DNA of 64,000 nt from assembly GCF_006715395.1 (NCBI RefSeq), contig NZ_VFNC01000001.1:1054001-1118000 (forward strand), given 5' to 3'. The DNA comes from Streptomyces sp. SLBN-31 (lineage in GTDB: Bacteria; Actinomycetota; Actinomycetes; Streptomycetales; Streptomycetaceae). Positions 51,245-60,171 of this stretch are shown piece after piece. The position numbers and the translations under genes are program-made. The stretch's first letter is position 1; every line of letters begins with the position of its first letter. Under the pieces are notes generated by a model, which saw nothing but the letters and a program-made list of their open reading frames with translations, made no database searches and was not told the DNA's origin.

Positions 51245-52426
51245 TCAGTAGCCGAAGTCCTGCGTCCACCAGGGACCGCCGGTCCCGAAGTGGACGCCGA
51301 CCCCCAGGGTCTTGAAGTCGCAGTTCAGGATGTTCGCCCGGTGGCCCGGGCTGTTCATCCAGGCGTCCATCACGGCCGCCGCGTCCGCCTGGCCCCGGGC
51401 TATGTTCTCCCCGCCCAGGCTGGATATGCCGGCCTTCGCCGCCCGGTCCCACGGGGTGGCGCCGCTGGGGTCGGTGTGGTCGAAGAAGTCCTGCGCGGCC
51501 ATGGCGTCGCTGAAGTTCTCGGCGAGGTCCGAGAGCGCGCTGTTGGCAGCCACGGGGCTGCAGCCGACCTTGGCCCGCTCCACGTTGACCAGGCGCAGCA
51601 CCTCCGCCTCGGCGGCGGCCTGCGTGGACACCGTCACCGCGGCGGAGGCCGCCGGCGCGGAGGTCCTCTCCTTCTTCGGGGGCGCGGTCGCCTTCGGCTT
51701 CTTGCTCGGCGTGGTCTTCGGCTTCTTCGTCGGGGTGTGGGTCGGCGCGGCCGTGGAGTCGGACACGCTCGGCGCGGGCGAGGCCGCGCGGCCGGCGCCG
51801 CGGCTCGTGGAGGAGCCCTCGTCACGGCTGTCGGCACTGTCCGAGGTGCCGCCCTGCTCACTGGCCGAGTTGGTCGGCGAGCTCGCGGCCTGCACCTTGT
51901 CGCCGCCCGAGCCGCCGCCGAGCTTGTAGTTGTCGAGCCCGGGCATCGCGCCCGTGGCCATCGCGACGGTGCCGATGGCGACGGCGGCAGAGACACCGAG
52001 CAGCCCGGTCTTCACCGGAGTCGCGGCGCGCTTCTTGCGCCGGCGCGAGCCGCCCCGCCGTGCGTCCTTGCCGGCGCCCGGCCCGTGCTCGGGGAAGACC
52101 GTGCGGTAGTCGTCCTCCGTGGCGAACAGGTACGCGGCGCTGCGCGCGGAGGCCTCGGCGTACTCCTCGGTGTTCAGATACGGGGCGCTCCCCATGGCGG
52201 CCGTGGAGCCTCCCGTGAAGGACTCCTGCACGTCGTGAGCCAACGGCTCCCGCACGTCGTGAGCGAACGGCTCCCGCGCGTCGTGGGTGAACGACTCCGG
52301 CGGGTCGTAGCTGTACGAGTACTGCTGAGGGTCGTAGCCGCCCGCGTACGAGCCGTCCGTTCCCGTGACTGTCGTGGCGCGGCCCGTGGCGGCGCGGCCG
52401 GCGGCGGAGCGTCGGTGGCGTCCCAT
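51245..52426 (-). CDS. CAP-domain (SCP/PR1-like) secreted or membrane-anchored protein
   Basis: A 393-residue protein with a Tyr/Ser/Glu-rich cytoplasmic N-terminus of about 120 residues, a basic stretch RRRKKR and then a single transmembrane segment near 142-160 (TGLLGVSAAVAIGTVAMATG). An extracellular Ser/Thr/Pro/Lys-rich linker follows (180-265). The C-terminal CAP domain is at 270-393: LRLVNVERAKVGCSPV, the HTDPSG/TPWDRA region, GENIARGQ and HRANILN. Bacterial CAP proteins are widespread and of unclear function. Topology is inferred. It begins at ATG 52426. Confidence 0.9.
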   Translation of the reverse strand: MGRHRRSAAGRAATGRATTVTGTDGSYAGGYDPQQYSYSYDPPESFTHDAREPFAHDVREPLAHDVQESFTGGSTAAMGSAPYLNTEEYAEASARSAAYLFATEDDYRTVFPEHGPGAGKDARRGGSRRRKKRAATPVKTGLLGVSAAVAIGTVAMATGAMPGLDNYKLGGGSGGDKVQAASSPTNSASEQGGTSDSADSRDEGSSTSRGAGRAASPAPSVSDSTAAPTHTPTKKPKTTPSKKPKATAPPKKERTSAPAASAAVTVSTQAAAEAEVLRLVNVERAKVGCSPVAANSALSDLAENFSDAMAAQDFFDHTDPSGATPWDRAAKAGISSLGGENIARGQADAAAVMDAWMNSPGHRANILNCDFKTLGVGVHFGTGGPWWTQDFGY

Positions 52427-52594
52427 GTCCTGGCCTTCCTCGTCCTGGCGGTCGACACGTCCCCCCGGTCAACCATGATCACAAAACTCACACCTTCGAG
52501 TGAGTTTCGTGTGAGATTGCTTGGCAGGGGACGGTACCGCATGGCGCCAGGGGAGGAAGCGTCCGGAGGGACATTGGCCGGTTAGGTTGCACCC

Positions 52595-52876
52595 ATGAGC
52601 GAGGATGTACGGATGGTCGCCTGGGTGCGAGGGCGGGTCCAAGGTGTGGGTTTCCGCTGGTTCACGCGGGCCAAGGCCCTGGAGCTCGGCGGCCTGAGTG
52701 GCTTTGCTCTCAATTTGGGCGACGGACGGGTCCAGGTGGTTGCAGAGGGGGCCCGGGAGCGGTGCGAAGGGCTACTCGAGTGGCTCCAGGGGGACGACAC
52801 GCCCGGTCACGTGGACGGCGTCACCGAGATCTGGGACACACCTCGCGGGGGCTACGACGGCTTCGCCATCCGCTGA
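52595..52876 (+). CDS. acyP: acylphosphatase
   Basis: A 93-residue enzyme hydrolysing carboxyl-phosphate bonds. The signature [13 protein letters not shown] at residues 13-25 holds the catalytic Arg, and [13 protein letters not shown] near 40 has the catalytic Asn. The ATG at 52595 fits family length exactly. It is divergent from the CAP-domain gene and upstream of a 386-bp gap before the next small gene. Confidence 0.95.
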   Translation: MSEDVRMVAWVRGRVQGVGFRWFTRAKALELGGLSGFALNLGDGRVQVVAEGARERCEGLLEWLQGDDTPGHVDGVTEIWDTPRGGYDGFAIR

Positions 52877-53262
52877 GCCGTTTCCATGCAGCGAGCCGGG
52901 CGCAACCGGAGGCGGAGGCCTCCGACGGCCCGCCCCGAGCAGAAAATTGCCTGGTGGTTGCCAAGAACAGGCTTGCTCTGGCAGGCTCCGCACGCAAGGA
53001 TGATCGTCTCGCCCCGAGAGGCCCGCGGGAGTCGCAACGCCGCCAGTTGAAGGCCGCGTTCCCCCCGGATGCCCGCCAATACGGGGCGTGATCGTGTTGA
53101 CCGTCAAACTTTTTGGTGAGACGCTGAAAGCACCCCGCGCACCTTCGCTGTTTGGCATGGATGAACAGCAGCACGAACTCAACAGTGTCAAGCACCGCGG
53201 GTGCGAATCCCTCACGACCCACACCGCTTAGGTCGGTCACTCAGTGTGGAGGACCATCCATC
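52877..53262. other. 386-bp intergenic stretch after acyP
   Basis: The first 180 bp are GC-rich without a good hairpin beyond short GGAGGC/GCCTCC pairings near 52910. From about 53090 it becomes AT-richer and probably holds the promoter of the small gene at 53263. Open frames on either strand lack ribosome sites and codon bias. Confidence 0.5.
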
Positions 53263-53466
53263 ATGGCAAAGGCGCTTCTCGGTTACGTCGGCGGCTCCGA
53301 CCCTCGACTCCTCGCCGAGATGCGACGGCTCCAGCAGCGCGTCCAGGACCTGGAATCCGAGCTCGTACGCATCCAGGCCGAGAACGACGCCCTGACGGCT
53401 GCCGCTTCTCACGACAGGATCATGGAGAGCATCGACGCACACCAGGCGGAGCCTGCGCTCACCTGA
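53263..53466 (+). CDS. small coiled-coil protein, function unknown
   Basis: A 67-residue protein from ATG 53263, with GGAGGA 9 bp upstream. After MAKALLGYVGGSDPRLL it forms one coiled coil (MRRLQQRVQDLESELVRIQ) with clear leucine heptads and then a short acidic tail. It is followed by a textbook terminator and precedes smc. It is familiar as a conserved streptomycete hypothetical in this position. Confidence 0.8.
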   Translation: MAKALLGYVGGSDPRLLAEMRRLQQRVQDLESELVRIQAENDALTAAASHDRIMESIDAHQAEPALT

Positions 53467-53533
53467 TCACTGCATCACACCATGACAGCAGGGGTTGGGC
53501 TGCCCGTATCAACCGCTGAGTTGTCAGATTTGC

Positions 53534-53564
53534 AAGGGACGCTTCGGCGTCCCTTCTTTCTTTC
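53534..53564 (+). terminator. intrinsic terminator before smc
   Basis: AAGGGACGC-TTCG-GCGTCCCTT is a perfect 9-bp stem with a UUCG-type tetraloop, followed by CTTTCTTTC. It separates the small coiled-coil gene from smc. Confidence 0.9.
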
Positions 53565-53670
53565 CCCCGCACCCTTTCACTCTCTTTAACGTTTGGTGTG
53601 CCCTGCACGTTCAAGGGCGAAACCGCGGGTTCATGGAGTGAGACACCGGCGGGAGGTAGAGTCCGGCGGC

Positions 53671-56600
53671 GTGCACCTCAAGGCCCTGACCCTCCGGGGG
53701 TTCAAGTCGTTCGCCTCGGCGACCACGCTCCGGTTCGAGCCCGGCATCACGTGTGTCGTGGGGCCCAACGGCTCGGGCAAGTCCAACGTCGTCGACGCCC
53801 TCAGCTGGGTGATGGGCGAACAGGGTGCCAAATCGCTGCGCGGCGGCAAGATGGAGGACGTCATCTTCGCCGGCACCACCGGCCGCCCGCCACTGGGCCG
53901 CGCCGAGGTGTCCCTGACCGTCGACAACTCCGACGGCGCCCTGCCCATCGAGTACGCCGAGGTCACGATCACGCGGATCATGTTCCGCAACGGCGGCAGC
54001 GAGTACCAGATCAACGGCGACACCTGCCGCCTGCTGGACATCCAGGAACTCCTCTCCGACTCCGGCATCGGCCGCGAGATGCACGTCATCGTCGGCCAGG
54101 GCCAGCTCGACTCCGTCCTGCACGCCGACCCCATGGGCCGCCGCGCCTTCATCGAGGAGGCGGCAGGCGTCCTGAAGCACCGCAAGCGCAAGGAGAAGGC
54201 CCTGCGCAAGCTGGACGCGATGCAGGCCAACCTCGCGCGCGTGCAGGACCTGACCGACGAACTCCGCCGCCAGCTCAAGCCCCTGGGCCGCCAGGCCGCC
54301 GTGGCCCGCCGGGCCGCCGTCATCCAGGCCGACCTCCGCGACGCCCGGCTGCGCCTGCTGGCCGACGATCTCGTACGACTGCGCCAGGCGCTGCAGACCG
54401 AGGTCGCGGACGAGGCCGCGCTGAAGGAGCGCAAGGAGGCCGCGGAGCAGGAGCTGAGGAAGGCCCTGCAGCGCGAGGGCCTGCTGGAGGACGAGGTCCG
54501 CCGGCTCGCCCCGCGCCTGCAGAGGGCCCAGCAGACCTGGTACGAGCTCTCCCAGCTCGCCGAACGCGTCCGCGGCACGATCTCGCTGGCCGACGCCCGC
54601 GTCAAGAGCGCCACCTCCGCGCCCCCTGAGGAGCGGCGCGGACGCGACCCCGAGGACATGGAACGCGAGGCGGCCCGCATCCGGGAGCAGGAGGCCGAAC
54701 TCGAAGCGGCCCTGGAGGCGGCCGAGCGCGCCCTGGAGGACACCGTCGCGCACCGCGCCGAGCTGGAACGCGAACTCGCGCAGGAGGAGCGGCGCCTGAA
54801 GGACGTCGCCCGAGCCATCGCCGACCGCCGCGAGGGCCTCGCCCGGCTGGGCGGACAGGTCAACGCGGCCCGCTCGCGCGCCGCCTCGGCCCAGGCCGAG
54901 ATCGACCGCCTGGCCGCGGCGCGGGACGAGGCCCAGGAGCGTGCCGTCGCCGCGCAGGAGGAGTACGAGGCCCTGAAGGCCGAGGTCGACGAACTCGACG
55001 CCGGCGACACGGAGCTGGCCGAGCGGCACGAGGCGGCGAAGGCCGCGCTGGCCGAGGCGGAGACACAGCTGGGCGCGGCCCGCGAGGCGGCCACGACGGC
55101 GGAACGCAGGCGCGCGGCGACCCGGGCCCGCCACGAGGCGCTCGCACTCGGCCTGCGCCGCAAGGACGGCACGGGCGCGCTGCTGGAAGCGAAGGATCGT
55201 CTCTCCGGCCTGCTGGGCCCGGCCGCCGAACTGCTGACGGTGACACCGGGGTACGAGGTGGCCCTGGCGGCGGCGTTCGGTGCGGCGGCGGACGCACTGG
55301 CGGTCACCTCCCCGTCCGCGGCGGCGGAGGCGATCCGCCTGCTGCGCAAGCACGACGGCGGACGGGCGTCATTCCTCTTGGCAGGGGCTGGCGAAGACGC
55401 GCCGCAAAGGGGCGCGGGGAACTGCGCGACCAGCCACGACGGACCCGAAGACGCCACACACTCGCACGCCGCAGACCTGGTTCGCGCCCCCTCCCACCTC
55501 CTGCCCGCCGTCCGCCGCCTCCTCCACGGCATCGTGATCGTCGCCACTCTCGAAGACGCCCAAGACCTCGTTTACGCCAACCCCCACCTCACCGCCGTCA
55601 CCGCCGAAGGCGACCTCCTCGGAGCACACTTCGCCCACGGCGGCTCCGCGGGCGCTCCGAGCCTGCTGGAAGTACAGGCCTCCGTGGACGAGGCAGCCGC
55701 GGAACTGGAAGAGCTGGAAGTCCGCTGCGAGACCCTCACCGAGGCCCAGCACGCGGCGCAGCAACGCCGCAGGGAGTGCGCCGCCCTCGTGGAGGAACTC
55801 GGTGAGCGCCGCCGGGCCGCCGACCGGGAGAAGTCGGCCGTGGCCCAGCAGCTGGGCCGCCTCGCCGGCCAGGCCAGAGGCGCGGCCGGCGAGGCGGAGC
55901 GCTCCGCCGCGGCGGCGGCCCGTGCCCAGGAAGCCCTCGACAGGGCCCTGGAGGAGGTCGAGGAACTCGCCGAGCGCCTCGCCGTCGCGGAGGAGATGCC
56001 GGTCGAGGAGGAGCCCGACACCTCGGTCCGCGACCGCCTCGCCGCCGACGGCGCCAACGCCCGCCAGACCGAGATGGAGGCCCGCCTCCAGGTCCGTACG
56101 CACGAGGAGCGGGTGAAGGGGCTGGCCGGCCGTGCCGACTCCCTCGACCGGGCCGCCCGAGCGGAGCGCGACGCACGCGCGCGTGCCGAGCAGCGGCGGG
56201 CGCGGCTGCGGCACGAGGCGGCCGTCGCCGAGGCCGTCGCCGCCGGTGCGCGCCAGCTGCTCGCGCACGTCGAGGTGTCCCTGCGCCGCGCCGAGGAGGA
56301 GCGCACGGCAGCCGAGGCCGCCAAGGCCCGCCGGGAGCAGGAGCTCACAGCGGCCCGCACCGCCGGCCGCGACCTCAAGGCCGAGCTCGACAAGCTCACC
56401 GACTCCGTCCACCGGGGTGAGGTCCTCGGCGCCGAGAAGCGGATGCGGATCGAGCAGCTGGAGACCAAGGCGCTGGAGGAGCTGGGCGTGGAGCCGGCGG
56501 GGCTCGTCTCCGAGTACGGCCCCCACCAGCTCGTACCGCCCTCCCCGCCCGCCGAGGGCGAGGAGCTGCCCGAGGATCCCGAGCACCCGCGCAACCGGCC

Positions 56601-57258
56601 GAAGCCGTTCCACCGGGCCGAGCAGGAGCGGCGGCTCAAGGCGGCCGAGCGGGCCTACCAGCAGCTCGGCAAGGTCAACCCGCTGGCGCTGGAGGAGTTC
56701 GCCGCGCTGGAGGAGCGCCACAAGTTCCTCAGCGAGCAGTTGGAGGACCTGAAGAAGACCCGCGCCGACCTGCTGCAGGTCGTCAAGGAGGTCGACGAGC
56801 GCGTCGAGCAGGTCTTCACCGAGGCCTACCGGGACACCGCCCAGGAGTTCGAGGGCGTCTTCAGCAGGCTCTTCCCCGGGGGTGAGGGCCGGCTCGTCCT
56901 GACCGACCCGGACAACATGCTCACCACGGGCGTGGACGTGGAGGCGCGTCCGCCGGGCAAGAAGGTCAAGCGGCTGAGCCTGCTCTCCGGTGGCGAGCGC
57001 TCGCTCACCGCCGTGGCGTTGCTGGTGTCGATCTTCAAGGCCCGGCCGAGCCCGTTCTACGTCATGGACGAGGTCGAGGCGGCGCTCGACGACACCAACC
57101 TGCAGCGGCTGATCCGGATCATGCAGGAGCTGCAGGAGGCCTCCCAGCTGATCGTGATCACCCACCAGAAGCGCACGATGGAGGTCGCCGACGCGCTCTA
57201 CGGCGTCTCCATGCAGGGCGACGGCGTGTCGAAGGTCATCAGCCAGCGGCTGCGCTGA
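53671..57258 (+). CDS. smc: chromosome segregation protein SMC
   Basis: A 1195-residue ATPase that, with ScpA/ScpB, forms the bacterial condensin. Walker A GPNGSGKSN is at residue 31, the ABC signature LSLLSGGERSLTA near 1103 and Walker B YVMDEVEAALDD near 1129. Two long coiled-coil arms flank the hinge near 500-650. The hinge coding sequence carries an in-frame copy of a dispersed repeat at about residues 580-593, reading QRGAGNCATSHDG. This makes the protein slightly longer than usual. GTG 53671 begins the conserved HLKALTLRGFKSFA. Upstream GGGAGG is rather far (14 bp). Confidence 0.95.
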   Translation: MHLKALTLRGFKSFASATTLRFEPGITCVVGPNGSGKSNVVDALSWVMGEQGAKSLRGGKMEDVIFAGTTGRPPLGRAEVSLTVDNSDGALPIEYAEVTITRIMFRNGGSEYQINGDTCRLLDIQELLSDSGIGREMHVIVGQGQLDSVLHADPMGRRAFIEEAAGVLKHRKRKEKALRKLDAMQANLARVQDLTDELRRQLKPLGRQAAVARRAAVIQADLRDARLRLLADDLVRLRQALQTEVADEAALKERKEAAEQELRKALQREGLLEDEVRRLAPRLQRAQQTWYELSQLAERVRGTISLADARVKSATSAPPEERRGRDPEDMEREAARIREQEAELEAALEAAERALEDTVAHRAELERELAQEERRLKDVARAIADRREGLARLGGQVNAARSRAASAQAEIDRLAAARDEAQERAVAAQEEYEALKAEVDELDAGDTELAERHEAAKAALAEAETQLGAAREAATTAERRRAATRARHEALALGLRRKDGTGALLEAKDRLSGLLGPAAELLTVTPGYEVALAAAFGAAADALAVTSPSAAAEAIRLLRKHDGGRASFLLAGAGEDAPQRGAGNCATSHDGPEDATHSHAADLVRAPSHLLPAVRRLLHGIVIVATLEDAQDLVYANPHLTAVTAEGDLLGAHFAHGGSAGAPSLLEVQASVDEAAAELEELEVRCETLTEAQHAAQQRRRECAALVEELGERRRAADREKSAVAQQLGRLAGQARGAAGEAERSAAAAARAQEALDRALEEVEELAERLAVAEEMPVEEEPDTSVRDRLAADGANARQTEMEARLQVRTHEERVKGLAGRADSLDRAARAERDARARAEQRRARLRHEAAVAEAVAAGARQLLAHVEVSLRRAEEERTAAEAAKARREQELTAARTAGRDLKAELDKLTDSVHRGEVLGAEKRMRIEQLETKALEELGVEPAGLVSEYGPHQLVPPSPPAEGEELPEDPEHPRNRPKPFHRAEQERRLKAAERAYQQLGKVNPLALEEFAALEERHKFLSEQLEDLKKTRADLLQVVKEVDERVEQVFTEAYRDTAQEFEGVFSRLFPGGEGRLVLTDPDNMLTTGVDVEARPPGKKVKRLSLLSGGERSLTAVALLVSIFKARPSPFYVMDEVEAALDDTNLQRLIRIMQELQEASQLIVITHQKRTMEVADALYGVSMQGDGVSKVISQRLR
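55409..55447. repeat. dispersed repeat inside smc hinge coding region
   Basis: GGGGCGCGGGGAACTGCGCG followed by ACCAGCCACGACGGACCCG is the complete form of the repeat also seen at 101-130 and 43344-43400. Here it is translated in frame within the SMC hinge. Confidence 0.8.
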
Positions 57259-57280
57259 GCGCCGCCCGCCACCGCATCTC

Positions 57281-57356
57281 TTCAAGACTTGAACACTTGA
57301 CCATTACGCCTGCGCAAAAAACTCACACCTGGGCCCTTTGACTTCGAAACTTGAAG
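57281..57356. promoter_or_regulatory. repeated ACTTGAA elements upstream of glcP
   Basis: TTCAAGACTTGAA at 57281-57293 and CTTCGAAACTTGAAG at 57342-57356 are imperfect palindromes sharing ACTTGAA, 60 bp apart in an AT-rich leader. Such paired sites could bind a sugar-responsive regulator; none is identified. Confidence 0.4.
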
Positions 57357-57453
57357 GCATAGTCTCGGCAACGTTGCTTTTACCTTCAGGTGGCACCTAC
57401 CTGGAAGGGTCCCCCACCCGGCAGCGTTGCCGGTGGCCCGAGGAGTTGAACGC

Positions 57454-58869
57454 GTGACCACAGCGCAGACACAGAAGTCCGGAGCCGCAACGGCTCATCC
57501 CGATCATCTCGGGCATGTCATCTTCATCGCGGCCGCGGCCGCGATGGGCGGTTTCCTCTTCGGCTACGACAGTTCCGTGATCAACGGCGCCGTCGAAGCC
57601 ATCCGTGACCGCTACGACATCGGCTCCGCGGCGCTCGCGCAGGTCATCGCCATCGCCCTGATCGGCTGCGCCATCGGCGCCGCGACCGCCGGCCGCATAG
57701 CCGACCGGATCGGCCGCATCCGGGTCATGCAGATCGCCGCCGTGCTGTTCACGGTCAGCGCCGTCGGCTCGGCGCTGCCCTTCGCGCTGTGGGACTTCGC
57801 CTTCTGGCGGGTCGTCGGCGGCTTCGCCATCGGCATGGCCTCGGTCATCGGCCCCGCCTACATCGCCGAGGTCGCCCCGCCGGCCTACCGCGGCCGGCTC
57901 GGCTCCTTCCAGCAGGCGGCGATCGTCATCGGCATCGCCATCTCCCAGCTGGTCAACTGGGGCCTGCTCAACGCTGCCGACGGCGACCAGCGCGGCAAGC
58001 TGATGGGCCTGGAGGCCTGGCAGGTCATGCTCGGCGTCATGGTGGTCCCGGCCGTCCTGTACGGCCTGCTCTCCCTCGCCATCCCCGAGTCCCCCCGCTT
58101 CCTGATCTCCGTCGGCAAGCGCGAGAAGGCCCGGGAGATCCTCGCCGAGGTCGAGGGTGAGAACACCGACCTGCACGCCCGGGTCGCCGAGATCGAGCAC
58201 GCCATGAAGAGCGAGCACCAGTCCACGTTCAAGGACCTGCTCGGCGGCGGCTTCTTCTTCAAGCCGATCGTCTGGGTCGGCATCGGCCTGTCGGTCTTCC
58301 AGCAGTTCGTCGGCATCAACGTCGCGTTCTACTACTCCTCGACGCTGTGGCAGTCGGTCGGCGTCGACCCGACGGACTCGTTCTTCTACTCCTTCACCAC
58401 GTCGATCATCAACATCATCGGCACCGTCATCGCGATGATCTTCGTGGACCGCGTCGGCCGCCGTCCGCTCGCCATCATCGGCTCCGTCGGCATGGTGATC
58501 GGCCTCGCGCTGGAGGCCTGGGCCTTCTCCTTCGACCTCGTCGACGGCAAGCTGCCGGCCGCGCAGGGCTGGACCGCCCTGATCGCCGCCCACGTCTTCG
58601 TCCTCTTCTTCGCCCTGTCCTGGGGTGTGGTCGTCTGGGTCATGCTCGGCGAGATGTTCCCGAACAAGATCCGTGCCGCCGCGCTGGGCGTGGCCGCCTC
58701 CGCGCAGTGGATCGCCAACTGGGCCATCACCGCGAGCTTCCCGTCGCTGTCCGACTGGAATCTCTCCGCGACCTACGTGATCTACACGGTCTTCGCCGCG
58801 CTCTCCGTGCCGTTCGTCCTCAAGTTCGTCAAGGAGACGAAGGGCAAGACGCTGGAGGAGATGGGCTGA
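57454..58869 (+). CDS. glcP: glucose permease, MFS sugar porter
   Basis: A 471-residue, 12-helix proton symporter of the sugar porter family. The signature GGFLFGYDSSVINGA opens helix 1, ADRIGRIRVM and DRVGRRPL are the loop 2-3 and 8-9 motifs, PESPRFLI ends the central loop start and QQFVGINVAFYYSS is the sugar-binding helix 7. It closely resembles the S. coelicolor GlcP sequence as I recall it, the main glucose transporter there. The GTG start at 57454 has GAGGAG upstream. A terminator hairpin follows. Confidence 0.95.
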   Translation: MTTAQTQKSGAATAHPDHLGHVIFIAAAAAMGGFLFGYDSSVINGAVEAIRDRYDIGSAALAQVIAIALIGCAIGAATAGRIADRIGRIRVMQIAAVLFTVSAVGSALPFALWDFAFWRVVGGFAIGMASVIGPAYIAEVAPPAYRGRLGSFQQAAIVIGIAISQLVNWGLLNAADGDQRGKLMGLEAWQVMLGVMVVPAVLYGLLSLAIPESPRFLISVGKREKAREILAEVEGENTDLHARVAEIEHAMKSEHQSTFKDLLGGGFFFKPIVWVGIGLSVFQQFVGINVAFYYSSTLWQSVGVDPTDSFFYSFTTSIINIIGTVIAMIFVDRVGRRPLAIIGSVGMVIGLALEAWAFSFDLVDGKLPAAQGWTALIAAHVFVLFFALSWGVVVWVMLGEMFPNKIRAAALGVAASAQWIANWAITASFPSLSDWNLSATYVIYTVFAALSVPFVLKFVKETKGKTLEEMG

Positions 58870-58930
58870 ACGCCCTCACCGACTCGGGGAGAAGGGCCAA
58901 GTCCCCGCTGCCCCTCTCCCCGTATCGTCG

Positions 58931-58967
58931 CCGCCCCCGCCCGGACCCACCGTCCGGACGGGGGCGG
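58931..58967 (+). terminator. terminator after glcP
   Basis: CCGCCCCCGCCCGGAC pairs with GTCCGGACGGGGGCGG over 16 bp with one mismatch, 62 bp after the glcP stop. The convergent LLM gene ends at 59025, so it may serve both. Confidence 0.7.
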
Positions 58968-59024
58968 CGGTGCGTGGCGCACGGGACGCCGCCCCGGCCC
59001 GGGGATGGCGGGATGTCGCCCGGC

Positions 59025-59996
59025 TCAGTCCTCCAGCCCCGGCAACACCCGCTCCGCGAACAGGCGCAGGCTGCGCCACCCCTCCTCCAGCGGCATCCCG
59101 CCCACCAGCGGATGCAGGACGAGGTTGTCCAACCCCTGCTCCACGCACTGGTCCGGCGTCAGAATCCGGTACACGCCCTCCGCGCGCAGTTCGTCCACGG
59201 TCGTCGCCGCCGACTTCACCGCCGAGCGGATGTCGCCGGACTGCCAGGAGGCGTAGGTCCGCGCCTCGTGCAGGAAGTGCTCGCCGTAGGTCCCCCATGC
59301 CCGGTCGGGGTCGTCGGCGATGTGCAGGAGCGGGGTCTCGGAGGTCGGCATCATGGTCCAGCCCTCGGTGCCGTACTCGACGAGCCGTTCCTTGTAGTAC
59401 GTCTCCAGCTCGGGGAGGTGGGCGCTGGGGAAGAAGGGCAGGCCGAGACGGGCGGCGCGGCGGGCGGCGGCCTTGGAGGAGCCCCCGACCAGCAGCAGGG
59501 GGTGCGGCTCGGTGAAGGGGCGCGGGGTGACCCGTACCGTACGGCCCCGGTACTCGAACTCCTCGCCGCTCCAGGCCTTCAGCAGCGTCTCCAGCAGCTC
59601 GTCCTGGAGCTTTCCGCGGCGCTTCCAGTCGACGTCGAAGAGCGCGTACTCCTCGGGGCGGTAACCGATCCCGGCGACCGTGACCAGCCGTCCGCCGCTC
59701 AGCAGGTCCAGTACGGCGATCTCCTCCGCCATCCTGAGCGGGTCGTGCAGCGGGCCGATCACCGCCGAGACCGTCACCGCGATCCGGCTGGTCGCCCCGA
59801 ACACGGCGGCCGCGAAGGCGAACGGCGACGGCAGCCAGTTGTTCGCGACGCCGTGGTGCTCCTCCGTCTGCACGGTGGTGATCCCCTGCCGGTCCGCGTA
59901 GGCGGCCATCTCCAGGGCGGCCCGGTAGCGGGCGCCCAGGTCGGCGGGGGTGGCACCGGGCGCGACGAGGTTGAAGCGTACGACCGTGACGGGCAT
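59025..59996 (-). CDS. LLM-class flavin-dependent oxidoreductase
   Basis: A 323-residue TIM-barrel oxidoreductase of the bacterial luciferase-like family, using FMN or F420. It has the usual DLVVP-type start region, EEHHGVANNWLPSP near residue 46, VAGIGYRPEEYALF near 110 and LLVGGSSKAAARRAARLG near 170. Cofactor cannot be decided from the sequence; cofC in this window shows that F420 is made. The ATG is at 59996. It is convergent with glcP and divergent from ftsY. Confidence 0.88.
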   Translation of the reverse strand: MPVTVVRFNLVAPGATPADLGARYRAALEMAAYADRQGITTVQTEEHHGVANNWLPSPFAFAAAVFGATSRIAVTVSAVIGPLHDPLRMAEEIAVLDLLSGGRLVTVAGIGYRPEEYALFDVDWKRRGKLQDELLETLLKAWSGEEFEYRGRTVRVTPRPFTEPHPLLLVGGSSKAAARRAARLGLPFFPSAHLPELETYYKERLVEYGTEGWTMMPTSETPLLHIADDPDRAWGTYGEHFLHEARTYASWQSGDIRSAVKSAATTVDELRAEGVYRILTPDQCVEQGLDNLVLHPLVGGMPLEEGWRSLRLFAERVLPGLED

Positions 59997-60171
59997 GGGG
60001 GTCCCCTTCGCCGGGCGGATGTGCGGGGGACGTTAGCTGACACAGCGTCAGATCGCCATGGGTGCGCAAGCCGCCTCCGCCCCGGACGGGCGGCTCTTTG
60101 GAGGAACCCACGAGACCGGCACGCAATCCGCTCTGGGCCCGGCCTGGGCCATGGCCGATACTGGACGGGTT

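Noticed and set aside
55369..57285. 638-codon minus-strand frame opposite smc
   Set aside because: It is antisense to the conserved ATPase half of SMC and starts in low-complexity sequence.
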